64,000 nt of DNA from Bradyrhizobium cajani (lineage in GTDB: Bacteria; Pseudomonadota; Alphaproteobacteria; Rhizobiales; Xanthobacteraceae). Positions 19,591 through 28,093 of this stretch are shown piece after piece (positions within the stretch are counted from its first letter, which is position 1; each line of letters starts with the position of its first letter). The notes beneath the pieces were generated by a model. It saw nothing but the letters and a program-made list of their open reading frames with translations. It had not been told where the DNA came from and made no database searches. Location: contig NZ_WQNE01000016.1 of assembly GCF_009759665.1 (NCBI RefSeq), forward strand, positions 1 through 64,000, given 5' to 3'. A program made the translations under genes and the position numbers.

Positions 19591-19628
19591 GACCCCGGCA
19601 CGCAAATCCGCGTGCTGGGGTCTTTTTT
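19591..19628 (+). terminator. intrinsic terminator for the BVMO-esterase gene
   Basis: A 13-bp stem (GACCCCGGCACGC with GCGTGCTGGGGTC, one G-U pair) is followed directly by TTTTTT at 19623-19628. This is a textbook rho-independent terminator, reading on the plus strand, 16 bases before the next start codon. Confidence 0.88.
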
Positions 19629-19643
19629 GCGTGAGGCGGTGCG

Positions 19644-19916
19644 ATGGGTGGCGTGGTTGCGGAGTCAAAGGTCGATTTCGGTGCGCTCGCGGTGCTGCAT
19701 AAGTGGCCATCGCTCGCAAACCAGCGGAGACCGGACAGAGCTTCCTACCAGGTGAGCGAAGGCACGCTCGACGCGTGCATCTCCGCCTTCATGGAAAAGC
19801 CGGCGGCAACCCGGCACCTCTACGAGATTCGCACGGCGCCGCAGCCGCCACTCGTCACGGAGATCCTCTCGCCCGAGCACGTCACCGAGCTTGCGCGGCT
19901 GAGAGAATTTCTCTGA
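19644..19916 (+). CDS. 90-aa conserved protein of unknown function
   Basis: A 90-aa soluble protein, predicted alpha/beta, with no signal or membrane segment. The C-terminal half (DACISAFMEKPAATRHLYEI, then PPLVTEILSPEHVTELARL) has strong coding character and a regular helix pattern. A TGAGGCGG ribosome site precedes the ATG. A start a few codons later is possible. It lies directly after an intrinsic terminator, so it has its own promoter. I do not recognise a named family. Confidence 0.62.
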   Translation: MGGVVAESKVDFGALAVLHKWPSLANQRRPDRASYQVSEGTLDACISAFMEKPAATRHLYEIRTAPQPPLVTEILSPEHVTELARLREFL

Positions 19917-19999
19917 CAGCGCTTCACAATCACGCGCAGGAACCTTCTTCCAGTTTTTCCCGTTGTCAGGGATCGGAAGCCAAGACGTGAGCGCCTCAC

Positions 20000-20305
20000 A
20001 TGTTTGAAGCTGGCGTAGCATCTCCGGTCGTGCCCTACGGCGCAGACCAGACCCTGTTCGTGGTGGTCGATCGCCTCGACAGGGCGACCGAAATCCGCAT
20101 CGAGCGGAGCGATCTCGAAGCCATGATCGGCGAACTCGTCGCCGGTTGCTACAATGACCCGATCAGGGTGATTTCGTTCAACACGCTCGAGCATTGGATG
20201 AAGGACATCTCGACCGACGTGGCCGGCGAGATAAAGGCGCGCTGCGACATCGATGGCGTGACGCTGCCCGACTATCTCAGCGACTTCGTCGCGAGCCATA
20301 GCTGA
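20000..20305 (+). CDS. 101-aa conserved protein of unknown function
   Basis: A 101-aa acidic soluble protein: a beta-rich N-terminal half (QTLFVVVDRL, TEIRIERSD) and a helical C-terminal half (DISTDVAGEIKARCDIDGVTLPDYLSDFVASHS). The mix of conserved-looking polar residues and normal codon use supports a real gene. It is co-directional with the 90-aa gene (83-base gap) and may be co-transcribed. No ribosome site is obvious for the ATG at 20000; a slightly later start cannot be excluded. Confidence 0.62.
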   Translation: MFEAGVASPVVPYGADQTLFVVVDRLDRATEIRIERSDLEAMIGELVAGCYNDPIRVISFNTLEHWMKDISTDVAGEIKARCDIDGVTLPDYLSDFVASHS

Positions 20306-20371
20306 GCGCGCGTTGTTTCAAGCGCGCAAGCAAGGAAGCGAGGGCACCCCTCAAGGGCATGGTTCACGGAG

Positions 20372-20527
20372 TTAGGCGCGCCGGTGCTTGCCGGCGATGA
20401 CCTCGATCTCGCGGCGGCGCTCGCCCGCGAAGGTCAGCAGCTTTTCGATCGTCAGCGTATCCGTGATCCGTTTGGCCAGCCGCTCGGCGCGCGCGGCCTG
20501 ATCTTCGAGATACTGGATCGTGTTCAA
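20372..20527 (-). CDS. 51-aa helical small protein with TTG start
   Basis: A short frame that begins with TTG (read as Met): (M)NTIQYLEDQAARAERLAKR, then ITDTLTIEKLLTFAGERRREIEVIAGKHRRA. It is one long amphipathic, probably coiled-coil helix, rich in Arg/Glu/Leu. A strong GGGGAG ribosome site lies 7 bases before the TTG and no ATG is available, which decides the start. Longer frames over the same bases give Arg/Ala-rich translations without structure. No known family, but the pattern looks conserved rather than random. Confidence 0.6.
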   Translation of the reverse strand: MNTIQYLEDQAARAERLAKRITDTLTIEKLLTFAGERRREIEVIAGKHRRA

Positions 20528-20629
20528 GCGCCGTCTCCCCGAAAGCCCCGAATTGTTGGGCAGCCATGGTGCTCGAGAAGCGGCTAACAGCCGGTTAAGC
20601 GCGGCGTCCTGCGACCGATGAATCGCGCC

Positions 20630-21166
20630 CTATCGCACGACGTCGAGCCGGACATTGGTGATGCCCTTGTCGACCATGCCGAGCGCCTCGGCCGCAGACG
20701 GCGAGATGTCGACGACGCGGCCGCGAACATAGGGTCCGCGATCGTTGACCCTGACGGTGACGAAGCGGCCGGAGGAAACGTCGGTCACGCGCAGCTTCGT
20801 ACCGAACGGCAGGCTCGGATGCGCCGCCGTCAATTCGTTCTTGTCGAACTTCTCGCCGCTTGCGGTCTCGGTGTCCGAATAGAAGCTGGCAACGCCATGC
20901 GAGGTTGCTTTCGCGGTGCTCGCCGTATCACCGGACGCGCGCGCCCGCCTGATCGGGCGTGGATGCAGCGCCGCCACCCGGTGCGGGCGCTCGACCGCGG
21001 CCTGCCGGCCGGTAGCGGCGAGATCGGCCTTCTGACGGCCGACCGGCGATTGCGCGCAGGCGGCGAGCGAAGCGGCACCGATGATGGCAACCAGCAACCG
21101 GGCCGGTCGGCCGCACGGGGTGACGAGGGAAATCCGGGCACTTTCGATACGTGCAAAGCGAGACAT
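20630..21166 (-). CDS. rlpA: RlpA-family septal ring lipoprotein
   Basis: A 178-aa lipoprotein. The signal peptide ends in the lipobox LAAC (Cys about residue 38). A basic linker of about 45 residues follows, then the double-psi beta-barrel: GVASFYSDTETASGEKF, LTAAHPSLPFGTKLRV, VTVRVNDRGPYVRGRVVDIS, SPSAAEALGM. RlpA proteins localise to septa or poles and cleave or bind denuded peptidoglycan. No SPOR domain follows, making it shorter than the E. coli or Pseudomonas proteins. The ATG at 21166 follows GGAGGGG. The reading frame further upstream is a shadow. Confidence 0.88.
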   Translation of the reverse strand: MSRFARIESARISLVTPCGRPARLLVAIIGAASLAACAQSPVGRQKADLAATGRQAAVERPHRVAALHPRPIRRARASGDTASTAKATSHGVASFYSDTETASGEKFDKNELTAAHPSLPFGTKLRVTDVSSGRFVTVRVNDRGPYVRGRVVDISPSAAEALGMVDKGITNVRLDVVR

Positions 21167-21287
21167 GGTACGCCCCTCCGAACAACCGGGAGTTTCGGCG
21201 GGGAATGAGGGCAGAACCTTGTCGGAACAAAAGCAGGCCTGAGGCCACGGCTGTTTGACGCCAGCTGTGACGATTCCACCACAGTGG

Positions 21288-21306
21288 CTGTCCTGAATCA
21301 GGACAG
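21288..21306. promoter_or_regulatory. 19-bp perfect palindrome upstream of rlpA
   Basis: CTGTCCTGA-A-TCAGGACAG, 9-bp arms around one base, lies 122 bases upstream of the rlpA start and just past the end of the serine hydrolase gene. The one-base centre argues against an RNA hairpin and for a dimeric regulator's binding site. Confidence 0.4.
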
Positions 21307-21336
21307 AGGCGGCCTCCCAAGGGCGGCGGCCCCAGC

Positions 21337-22491
21337 TCAGGCCGGAGGCGGGATCGCGCGCAACACGTCCCTGAATACGCTGAACTGCAATCGAGACGCT
21401 TGCGGGCTGTAATCCTGATAGTAACCCGCGGTCACCGCGACAACGAGATCGAGCTCCCGGACGATGCGGATCGACTGCCCGCCGCGCCCCAGCGCGCCGA
21501 TCCAGTTGACCTTCCGGCCATTGAGCCGCGCTTGGCCGCGCCACCACAGATATCCGTAGGACTGATCGTCCGTCCCCTTGATCATCTCTGCCGTCGAGGC
21601 GTCGATCCATGCCTTGGAAACGACCTGGCGATCGTTCCAGCGGCCACCCGCAAGGACCAGCTGGCCGATCTTGGCCATGTCGCGTGGTCGCAAGCGCAAT
21701 CCCGCTCCGGCATCGGTATCCCCTCTGTACCGACCCCACGCCGTGCTGGTGATCCCCAGAGGCTCGAACAACGTCTCGCGCGCAAATTCATCGAGGGGGC
21801 GCCCGGTCGCCTTGCGTATGATGGCCGACACGAGCGTCAGCGCGCCGGTGTTATAGAGGAACTCCTGCCCCGCCGCGGCAGTCACCGGAAGACCGAGAAC
21901 GTAACGGCACGGATCCCATGCCATATGCATGCGCGTCTCGTCGTTGTCGTAGTCTCCCGTTGCGGGCGTCGCTTCGACCCACTTCAGGCCCATCGACATG
22001 GTGAGCACGTGCGCGAGCCGGATGCGGTCCTTTTCAGGGGAACGCAAGTCGGCCAGCTCGGGGAAGAAGCTGAAGATCGGTTCGTCGACGCTGCGTATCA
22101 GCCCGCGATCGATCGCGATCCCGACAGCGAGTGACGCAACGCTCTTCGACACCGATTTCATGTCGTGCAACGTATCGGCATCGAAGGCGACGGTTTCCAC
22201 CCGGCGGCCGTAAATGCGGCCGGGTATCTCGTCGGCTCCCTTGAAGTAGCGCTCGAACGCCAGCTTGCCATCGCGGGCGACGAGGACGGCATGAATATTG
22301 GCATCGCTCGAGGCGAGCCGGTCGACCATCCCGCACAGCGCCTCGCGGCTGACGAGACCGTTGCCAGTAACGGAGCCGACCGGCCAGCCGTCGTCCCGCT
22401 CGAGCGGAACACCGCAGCCGTCGGCTGCGTTCGCGCAAAGCGGCGCCAGTACGGCTCCGCCGAGAAATGAAATGAATTGGCGCCGCCTCAT
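21337..22491 (-). CDS. serine hydrolase, class C beta-lactamase-related, exported
   Basis: A 384-aa protein with an N-terminal export signal beginning MRRRQFISFLGGAVLAPL (Tat-like RR-x-F). The serine beta-lactamase/transpeptidase fold shows the SxxK nucleophile motif in MKSVSKSVASL (about residue 125), YNTGA in the position of the YxN motif, and a C-terminal GRGGQSIRI block. Family members include esterases, D-aminopeptidases and 6-aminohexanoate-dimer hydrolases, so true beta-lactamase activity cannot be assumed. GGAGAG precedes the ATG at 22491. A BlaI-type repressor is encoded about 6 kb away, but no BlaI-like site was seen here. Confidence 0.82.
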   Translation of the reverse strand: MRRRQFISFLGGAVLAPLCANAADGCGVPLERDDGWPVGSVTGNGLVSREALCGMVDRLASSDANIHAVLVARDGKLAFERYFKGADEIPGRIYGRRVETVAFDADTLHDMKSVSKSVASLAVGIAIDRGLIRSVDEPIFSFFPELADLRSPEKDRIRLAHVLTMSMGLKWVEATPATGDYDNDETRMHMAWDPCRYVLGLPVTAAAGQEFLYNTGALTLVSAIIRKATGRPLDEFARETLFEPLGITSTAWGRYRGDTDAGAGLRLRPRDMAKIGQLVLAGGRWNDRQVVSKAWIDASTAEMIKGTDDQSYGYLWWRGQARLNGRKVNWIGALGRGGQSIRIVRELDLVVAVTAGYYQDYSPQASRLQFSVFRDVLRAIPPPA

Positions 22492-22667
22492 GAGAACCCT
22501 CTCCGTCACCCCTGTTGCGGCGCCGAGCAGGCTTCGGCGCAGCCGTGTCCGGCTTGCGCATTCTCTTTGAGGATACGCGCGAATTCACGCCAATAGAGCC
22601 TTCGCCAGTTTGTCTTCAAGCTGGCGAGAAAATCGAGCTCTCGTTGCGTCAGCGTGCACATCGCGCT

Positions 22668-23918
22668 TCAGGCCACAAGGCCCCCCATGGGCTTGACGTC
22701 TGCGCTGCCGGGAAAGACAGCGTCAGCCAGCACCGCCTCCTCGACGCGTAAGTGATCCCTGAGCAGGCCCTTCAGCACGGAACGCAAGTCCGTGGTCGGC
22801 TTGAGGTCGCGATCCTCGAACAGCTGCGCCGGCTTCAGGCCCGGCCAGTCCGCGATCACGCGGCCGCCCGAGAGTGCGCCGCCGATGAGGAAGGCGACCG
22901 TGCCGGTGCCGTGGTCCGTGCCTTGCGTGCCGTTGATGCGCGCGGTGCGCCCGAACTCGGTGACGACGGCGACGACCGTCTCGCGCCATGCCTCGCCCAT
23001 GTTGCTCTCGATCGCCGCGAAGGCGCCGTCGAGCGCGCCGAGCAGATTGTAGAGCTGCCCCGAGGCCGCGCCTTCGGCAATGTGCGTGTCCCAGCCGACG
23101 AAGCCCATGGCGCCGACACGCGGGCCGTCGGCCTTGGCGAGATAGCGCGCCGCGGTGCCGGCCGCCTCGGCAAAGTAGGCGCGCACGCGCGCGATGCCCG
23201 GTGGCGCCAGCGTCGGATCGTCCGACATCGGATCGCCCGTGCCCATCGCGCCGTCGAGCGAGGCGAGTTTCATGCGCGCCTGGAGCACGGTTGCAAGCTT
23301 CGGATCGGTGTGCTGGTAGAGATCGAGCAGACGGTTCTGCGTGTCCTCGCTCGCCGGCAGCAGCTTCCGCGGCACCCATGTCATCACAGGCGCGGCGCCC
23401 CGCACCACCAGCGGCGTCACCGAGCCGATGCCGAGCGCGCGGCTGCCACGTGGATCGACGCGGCCACCCGACTCCAGCGCGAGCAGCGCGCGGTTGAGCC
23501 ATCCCGAGGCGGTCACGCCGGGCTTGGACATGCCGCTTTCGAGCACGTCCTGGCCGTCGAAATGCGAGCGATCGCGATAGGGCGTCGCGACGGCGTGGAC
23601 GATCGCGGCCTTGCCGGTCCTGTAGAGCCGGTGCAGGTTCGGCATCGCCGGATTGAGCGCGAAGAAGGAATCGAGCGGCAGCGCCGGCGGCTTGCCGTCC
23701 AGCACCAGCGCGCGATCGCCGCGCAGGGAGATCCAGTCGGGATCGCCGACCGGCGCGACCGCACCCAGCCCATCGAGCGCGCCGCGCAGAACGATGGCGA
23801 GCAGGCGCGGATCGCGTCCTTCGGCGCGCGCGATCCGCGGCATCTGGCTCCATGCGAACAGCGCGCCAGAGCCGACCAGAAGCTCGCGCCGTGTGGGCAG
23901 GTGATCGACGAAGCCCAT
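22668..23918 (-). CDS. DUF1501 domain protein, Tat-exported
   Basis: A 416-aa protein of the DUF1501 family (alkaline-phosphatase-like/sulfatase-like fold). A twin-arginine signal, TRRELLVGSGALFAWSQ, is at the N-terminus, then LRGALDGLGAVAPVGDPDW, and a C-terminal half with VVTEFGRTARINGTQGTDHGTG, the family hallmark. DUF1501 genes almost always pair with DUF1800 genes, as here (gap of 2 bases). Their function is unknown; surface or periplasmic roles are suspected. AGGAGG lies 5 bases before the ATG at 23918, which is preferred to the GTG at 23924. Confidence 0.88.
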   Translation of the reverse strand: MGFVDHLPTRRELLVGSGALFAWSQMPRIARAEGRDPRLLAIVLRGALDGLGAVAPVGDPDWISLRGDRALVLDGKPPALPLDSFFALNPAMPNLHRLYRTGKAAIVHAVATPYRDRSHFDGQDVLESGMSKPGVTASGWLNRALLALESGGRVDPRGSRALGIGSVTPLVVRGAAPVMTWVPRKLLPASEDTQNRLLDLYQHTDPKLATVLQARMKLASLDGAMGTGDPMSDDPTLAPPGIARVRAYFAEAAGTAARYLAKADGPRVGAMGFVGWDTHIAEGAASGQLYNLLGALDGAFAAIESNMGEAWRETVVAVVTEFGRTARINGTQGTDHGTGTVAFLIGGALSGGRVIADWPGLKPAQLFEDRDLKPTTDLRSVLKGLLRDHLRVEEAVLADAVFPGSADVKPMGGLVA

Positions 23919-23920
23919 GC

Positions 23921-25402
23921 TCACCTCCTCTGAAAATCCGCCGACATGAACAGAAGCGCGAGCGCCTGCTGCCGGCTCTCGGCGCGGCCGACCGCCTGCT
24001 TCACCTCGGGCGCGACCTGCGATGCGAAGACATCCTCGATGATGACTTGCGGATCGGCCATGCCGGTGATGCGCTCGGCGAAATAGTTGGCGACGTCGAG
24101 CCGTCGGCCGACGCCGTCGATCCAGCTGGCCTCGTCATCCGGGTAGCCCTTTGGCGCCGGCGGACGCCACAGCGCTTCGCCAAGCAGTTCCTGGCCGCCG
24201 GTGAAGCGCACCGGATCGACCTGAGTGATGCCCGTCGCGCGCACCATGCCGACGACCCATTCGCCGGGACGCTTGAGCTTCGACGGCGGCCCGCGCCAGG
24301 CGTCGTCCGAGGACACCATGGTGATCGCGACCTGCTTGAGATCGCCTTCGGTGTCGCGAAAGGTCTTCGCCATCTGCTCGACGAGGGCCGGCGGCGGCTC
24401 GTCGGCGACGAAATGGCGCGCGAGCTTGGTCGCGACATGGGTTGCGGTCGCCGGATGCGCGGCGAGGTCGCGCAGCACGGCGCGGCCCTGCTCGGCGTCG
24501 TCCTGCTCGTAGCGCTTGCCGAGCACGGTCTGGCCGCCGGGCTCGTGCAGGCGCGGATTGAAGGTGAACTCGCCGCCGTGCTGGGGATCGGCGCCCGGCG
24601 GCACCAGCGTCCAGCCGGTCAGAACGTTGGCGAAGCTGATGACGTCGTCCTGCGTATAACCGGTGCGCACGCCGAGCGTATGCAGCTCCATGATCTCGCG
24701 CGCAAAGTTCTCGTTGAGGCCGCGGCTGCGGTTGATGCCGGCCGTCGAGTTGGCGCCCATCGATTCCAGATGGTCGAGATAGAACAGCATCGCCGGATGG
24801 CCTTCGACGGCCTGGAGCAGGTCGACGAAACGGCCGAGCGCATTGGCACGAACGGCTTCGCGTTCATAGGCACCGGACATGCTCTGGATCCGGTTGGCCG
24901 ACACGCAAAAATGGTTCGACCAGAACCACACCAGTCGCTCGGCAAAGCCGATGTCGGCGGCAAGCGCAGCTTCCGTGCGCAGCTTGGCTTCCTGCAAATA
25001 GATCGGACGGCCGGGATCGGGAATGGCGTCGGCGGCCTGCTTCGCCGCCATTTCGGCGGCGTCCTTCTGCTCGCTGTAACCCTGCGCCTGTCCCTCGGTC
25101 TGCGCCTGAGCCTGACCCTGGTCGCTCGAGGCAGCCGGCGCTGCAGCCATCTGCTGCTTCTTGGCCTGCTGCTGCGCCTGCTTGGCGCGCGCGGTTCGCC
25201 GCGCGTTGGCATCGGCGACGGTGCGATAGGCCTTTGCGCTGGTGGGAAGACTGGCCGCAGCGCTCAACACCAGCGGCCGGTCGAGCTCCGCGATCAGCGC
25301 GCCGCGCGGATCGGTCCCGACGGCGGCGATCGATCCCGGTCGCGGCCCCATCCCGAAGCGATGCAGCGTCAGCACGGCTTCGGTCTTTGCAGAATTGCTC
25401 AT
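23921..25402 (-). CDS. DUF1800 domain protein
   Basis: A 493-aa DUF1800 family protein: an N-terminal LHRFGMGPRPGSI block, then LVWFWSNHFCVS, LNENFAREIMELHTLGV and DVISFANVLTGWTL, the conserved DUF1800 core. Residues about 70-125 are a Gln/Ala/Lys-rich low-complexity linker not usual in the family core. No clear signal peptide is visible, so export may depend on the Tat-exported DUF1501 partner encoded 2 bases downstream. Upstream lies the GCTACrAACCGTA repeat also found at the blaI promoter. Confidence 0.87.
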   Translation of the reverse strand: MSNSAKTEAVLTLHRFGMGPRPGSIAAVGTDPRGALIAELDRPLVLSAAASLPTSAKAYRTVADANARRTARAKQAQQQAKKQQMAAAPAASSDQGQAQAQTEGQAQGYSEQKDAAEMAAKQAADAIPDPGRPIYLQEAKLRTEAALAADIGFAERLVWFWSNHFCVSANRIQSMSGAYEREAVRANALGRFVDLLQAVEGHPAMLFYLDHLESMGANSTAGINRSRGLNENFAREIMELHTLGVRTGYTQDDVISFANVLTGWTLVPPGADPQHGGEFTFNPRLHEPGGQTVLGKRYEQDDAEQGRAVLRDLAAHPATATHVATKLARHFVADEPPPALVEQMAKTFRDTEGDLKQVAITMVSSDDAWRGPPSKLKRPGEWVVGMVRATGITQVDPVRFTGGQELLGEALWRPPAPKGYPDDEASWIDGVGRRLDVANYFAERITGMADPQVIIEDVFASQVAPEVKQAVGRAESRQQALALLFMSADFQRR

Positions 25403-25450
25403 GGCGAATGCCCAATTCCTTCAAGCCTGCCCTACGGCGCGCCGTTCGAG

Positions 25451-25483
25451 GCTACGAACCGTAATGCTACAAACCGTAGCATT
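25451..25483. promoter_or_regulatory. tandem operator candidate upstream of the DUF1800-DUF1501 operon
   Basis: Two direct copies of GCTACrAACCGTA (25451-25463 and 25466-25478) are spaced 15 bases apart. The second is part of a perfect inverted repeat, AATGCTAC-N5-GTAGCATT, at 25463-25483. A related copy lies at 28512-28524 ahead of blaI (GCTACAGATCGTC). The shared element, 49 bases before the DUF1800 start, suggests that the BlaI-type repressor controls this operon. Confidence 0.6.
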
Positions 25484-25573
25484 CGCGACGGAAGCCCGCA
25501 AGCGGAGATTGAACGCTCGCCGTCACATGATCGGGAGCCGCCGGTCTGGCAGACCGGCAGCGGGATGTCGTCG

Positions 25574-28093
25574 CTAGAAGTTCGGCCCGAGCGCGATCTT
25601 GGTGATCGTGCCGTTCCTGACGCCGATGCGCCATTCCGCCGAACCATTGGCGAACTGGGCGACATAGATGTCGCTGTCGAGCGCGGTGACGCCGCGGAAG
25701 GAAACCGCTCGCAGCGCGCCAAGCCGCGCCAGGATCGCCTGGTCGAACGGAAGCTGCTGACGCGTGATGTCGGCCACCTCCGACGTCATATACCCGTAGT
25801 CCGGCCGTCCCTTGCTAACGCCCTCGATGTAACGGCGCAGCATCTCCTCGCCGTTGGCGATCGGAACGGCACGGCGGGCGGCGCGGCCCGGCCTTGCGCC
25901 GAGGTTTGAAGCCTCGACATTGTGGAAGCGCGTCTGCCGGCCCGGCATCAGCACCTCGAGGCATCGCCCCGCCTTGTCGGCAATGACCCAGGCATTGTTC
26001 ACGGTGGTCGTGGCAAGCCAGGTCATGTTGGGTCTGACGACGCTCTGGCTCTTGCGGCTGCCGTCGGCAGCGAGATTGAAGATACGGATGTCGTCGCCGA
26101 GCTCGTTGTAGACCATGATCCGGATCGGCGAGGTGCCGGCGCGGCCGCGCACATTCGCCTCTTCCGAGCAAGGCAGGATGCCGCCCAGCTCGTCATTGCC
26201 GTCGGCCCGGAAGATGACGTCGCCGGCCTTGCCGTCGGGCTCAAGCAGCAGGCGGAATTCCGCCGTGCCGTTCTCGAACTTCGCGCCATAGATGTCGTAG
26301 CCGCCGGGGCCGACGCCGCGGAAGAAGATCGACTCGAGGGCGCCGAGCGCCACGAACGTCGCCTGCGTCTCATTGAGCTGACGGTGGACCTTCGCAGCCA
26401 GCGGTGCGCTCATCCGATCGTAGTTCGGCGTGCCGTGGCGCAGATCCTCGATCCCGCGCAGGATCATCTCCTTGCCGCCGGCGACGGGGACCTGTTCGCG
26501 GAACCGATCCGGCACCTCCGCAACGCGGCGCGCGAAGTCGGCCTCGATCGCCTGCGCCGTGGCCGCATCGATCCGCGGCGCGAGACGCGCGCCGAACACT
26601 GCATTCTGCACCAGCACGCGTGAGACCTTGGCCTGTTCGTCGCGCAGGAAGATCAGGAGGTTGTCGCCATGGATCGAGAAGACGTCGGCACCTTCGGCGA
26701 GAGGCGCTGCCGGGCCCCGCACGGTTTCCTGCACCTGGAGACGATCCCCGTCGCGGCGCACGGTGAGCACACGGCTCGGCGTGACCCTGTACCAGCCGAC
26801 ATATTGATCGAGCGCAGCGGAATCGGCCGCCGCCGTCGGCATCTCGGCGACGCGAACCGCGCGGATGTCGCGGCCATTCATGCGCAAGGTCAGCTCAGCC
26901 GAGCGACGCTCGGCATCGACCGGGAACGTGATCTCGCCGGACGAGGCCGGGTAGGATGCGATGCCATCACTCCCGACCGTCAGACGCAATTTGCGCTGCC
27001 CGGTGAGCTGGCCGTAGATCTCGTCGCCCTCGCGGAAGATGGCGAACACCGAGGCCGGGCCCATGGCGTAGAAATTGACGAAGGGACGGTAATGCTGGGC
27101 CGGCACCTCGCCGAGATCGGCGGTGACGGGCGCAAGGTCCGGCGTGCGATAGGCGATCATCCCTGCGGACACGATCACGACCGGTGCGATCGCGGCCGCG
27201 ATCCACAGCCGCTTGCGCCAGCCGACCGCAACGGGCATCGCGGCGGCCGCGATGATGCGCTCGACACGGGCGCGCACGGTCGAGGCCCGCGCCATCGCAA
27301 GCTCGACCGGCCGCGGCTTCATGCTGGTGGCGACGTCGAGCAGGATTTCCGCATAGGACAGCCGGTCGTCGATCACCTCGATCGCGCGGGCGTCGCTGAT
27401 GATCTCGGCGAGCTCGGCAAGACGCGCGAGCTGCCACCACGAGAACGGGCTGAACCAGAACACCGCGCGATTGATCGAGGCCAGCAGCAGGACGTAGAAA
27501 TCGCGATTGGCGACATGCGCGCTCTCATGCGCGAGCACGGCGAGGCGCTTCTTCGCATCCCAGCCGGCAAATTGCGGCGGCACCAGAATGGTCGAGCCGA
27601 AGGTGACGGGACCACCGACGTCGCGGCTGACGCGTACGTCGGCAGCGATCATCTGCGCACCCGCTATCGGCTTCGCCGCCCGTGCCATGCGCCAGGTCAG
27701 GCAGAGGCCGATCATCAGCCGCAACAGCAGGCAAGCCGTGACGCCGGCATAGACGATGGTGGCCACCAGCCACCAATTGATCGAGAACCCGCCTCTGGCC
27801 GGCGCGACGATCGCCGCGCCCGATGCGACCGGCAGCGCCGGCTGCGACATCTCCAGCATCGAGAGGTCAGCCGGCAGAAAATCGTCCGGCGCGGGCATCG
27901 GCACAGCCAGCCGGGTGATCGTGAGCGTCGGCCAGTGCATCACGAAGGGCATCGCCAGCGATGCCAGCAGCACGACGACCCACGCCGTCATATGGACGTG
28001 CGGATTGCGCACACGAAACAGGTTGAGACCGAACCAGACGACGCCTCCCAGCACAAAGGAGCGCAGCGCCGCCTCCGCCAGAGTTGCGATCAT
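25574..28093 (-). CDS. BlaR1-type M56 metallopeptidase with long extracytoplasmic region
   Basis: An 839-aa membrane protein. The N-terminal 300 residues are the M56 zinc-protease part with several membrane helices and HESAH (189-193, HExxH). A further helix near residues 300-320 leads to about 520 periplasmic residues. These contain a DUF3471-like stretch (DQYVGWYRVTP onward), a domain of about 95 residues at 536-628, a VHL-beta-like stretch at about 655-716 (IRIMVYNELGDDIRIF; WVIADKAGRCLEVL), and a second copy of the first domain at about 744-836. There is no penicillin-binding sensor domain, unlike classical BlaR1. The start overlaps the BlaI stop by ATGA, so the pair is one operon. Confidence 0.85.
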   Translation of the reverse strand: MIATLAEAALRSFVLGGVVWFGLNLFRVRNPHVHMTAWVVVLLASLAMPFVMHWPTLTITRLAVPMPAPDDFLPADLSMLEMSQPALPVASGAAIVAPARGGFSINWWLVATIVYAGVTACLLLRLMIGLCLTWRMARAAKPIAGAQMIAADVRVSRDVGGPVTFGSTILVPPQFAGWDAKKRLAVLAHESAHVANRDFYVLLLASINRAVFWFSPFSWWQLARLAELAEIISDARAIEVIDDRLSYAEILLDVATSMKPRPVELAMARASTVRARVERIIAAAAMPVAVGWRKRLWIAAAIAPVVIVSAGMIAYRTPDLAPVTADLGEVPAQHYRPFVNFYAMGPASVFAIFREGDEIYGQLTGQRKLRLTVGSDGIASYPASSGEITFPVDAERRSAELTLRMNGRDIRAVRVAEMPTAAADSAALDQYVGWYRVTPSRVLTVRRDGDRLQVQETVRGPAAPLAEGADVFSIHGDNLLIFLRDEQAKVSRVLVQNAVFGARLAPRIDAATAQAIEADFARRVAEVPDRFREQVPVAGGKEMILRGIEDLRHGTPNYDRMSAPLAAKVHRQLNETQATFVALGALESIFFRGVGPGGYDIYGAKFENGTAEFRLLLEPDGKAGDVIFRADGNDELGGILPCSEEANVRGRAGTSPIRIMVYNELGDDIRIFNLAADGSRKSQSVVRPNMTWLATTTVNNAWVIADKAGRCLEVLMPGRQTRFHNVEASNLGARPGRAARRAVPIANGEEMLRRYIEGVSKGRPDYGYMTSEVADITRQQLPFDQAILARLGALRAVSFRGVTALDSDIYVAQFANGSAEWRIGVRNGTITKIALGPNF

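Noticed and set aside
21337-22491. Calling the serine hydrolase a beta-lactamase controlled by the nearby BlaI
   Set aside because: The fold is shared with esterases and peptidases, it is about 6 kb from blaI, and no GCTACrAACCGTA or TGTA-N4-TACA site lies before it.
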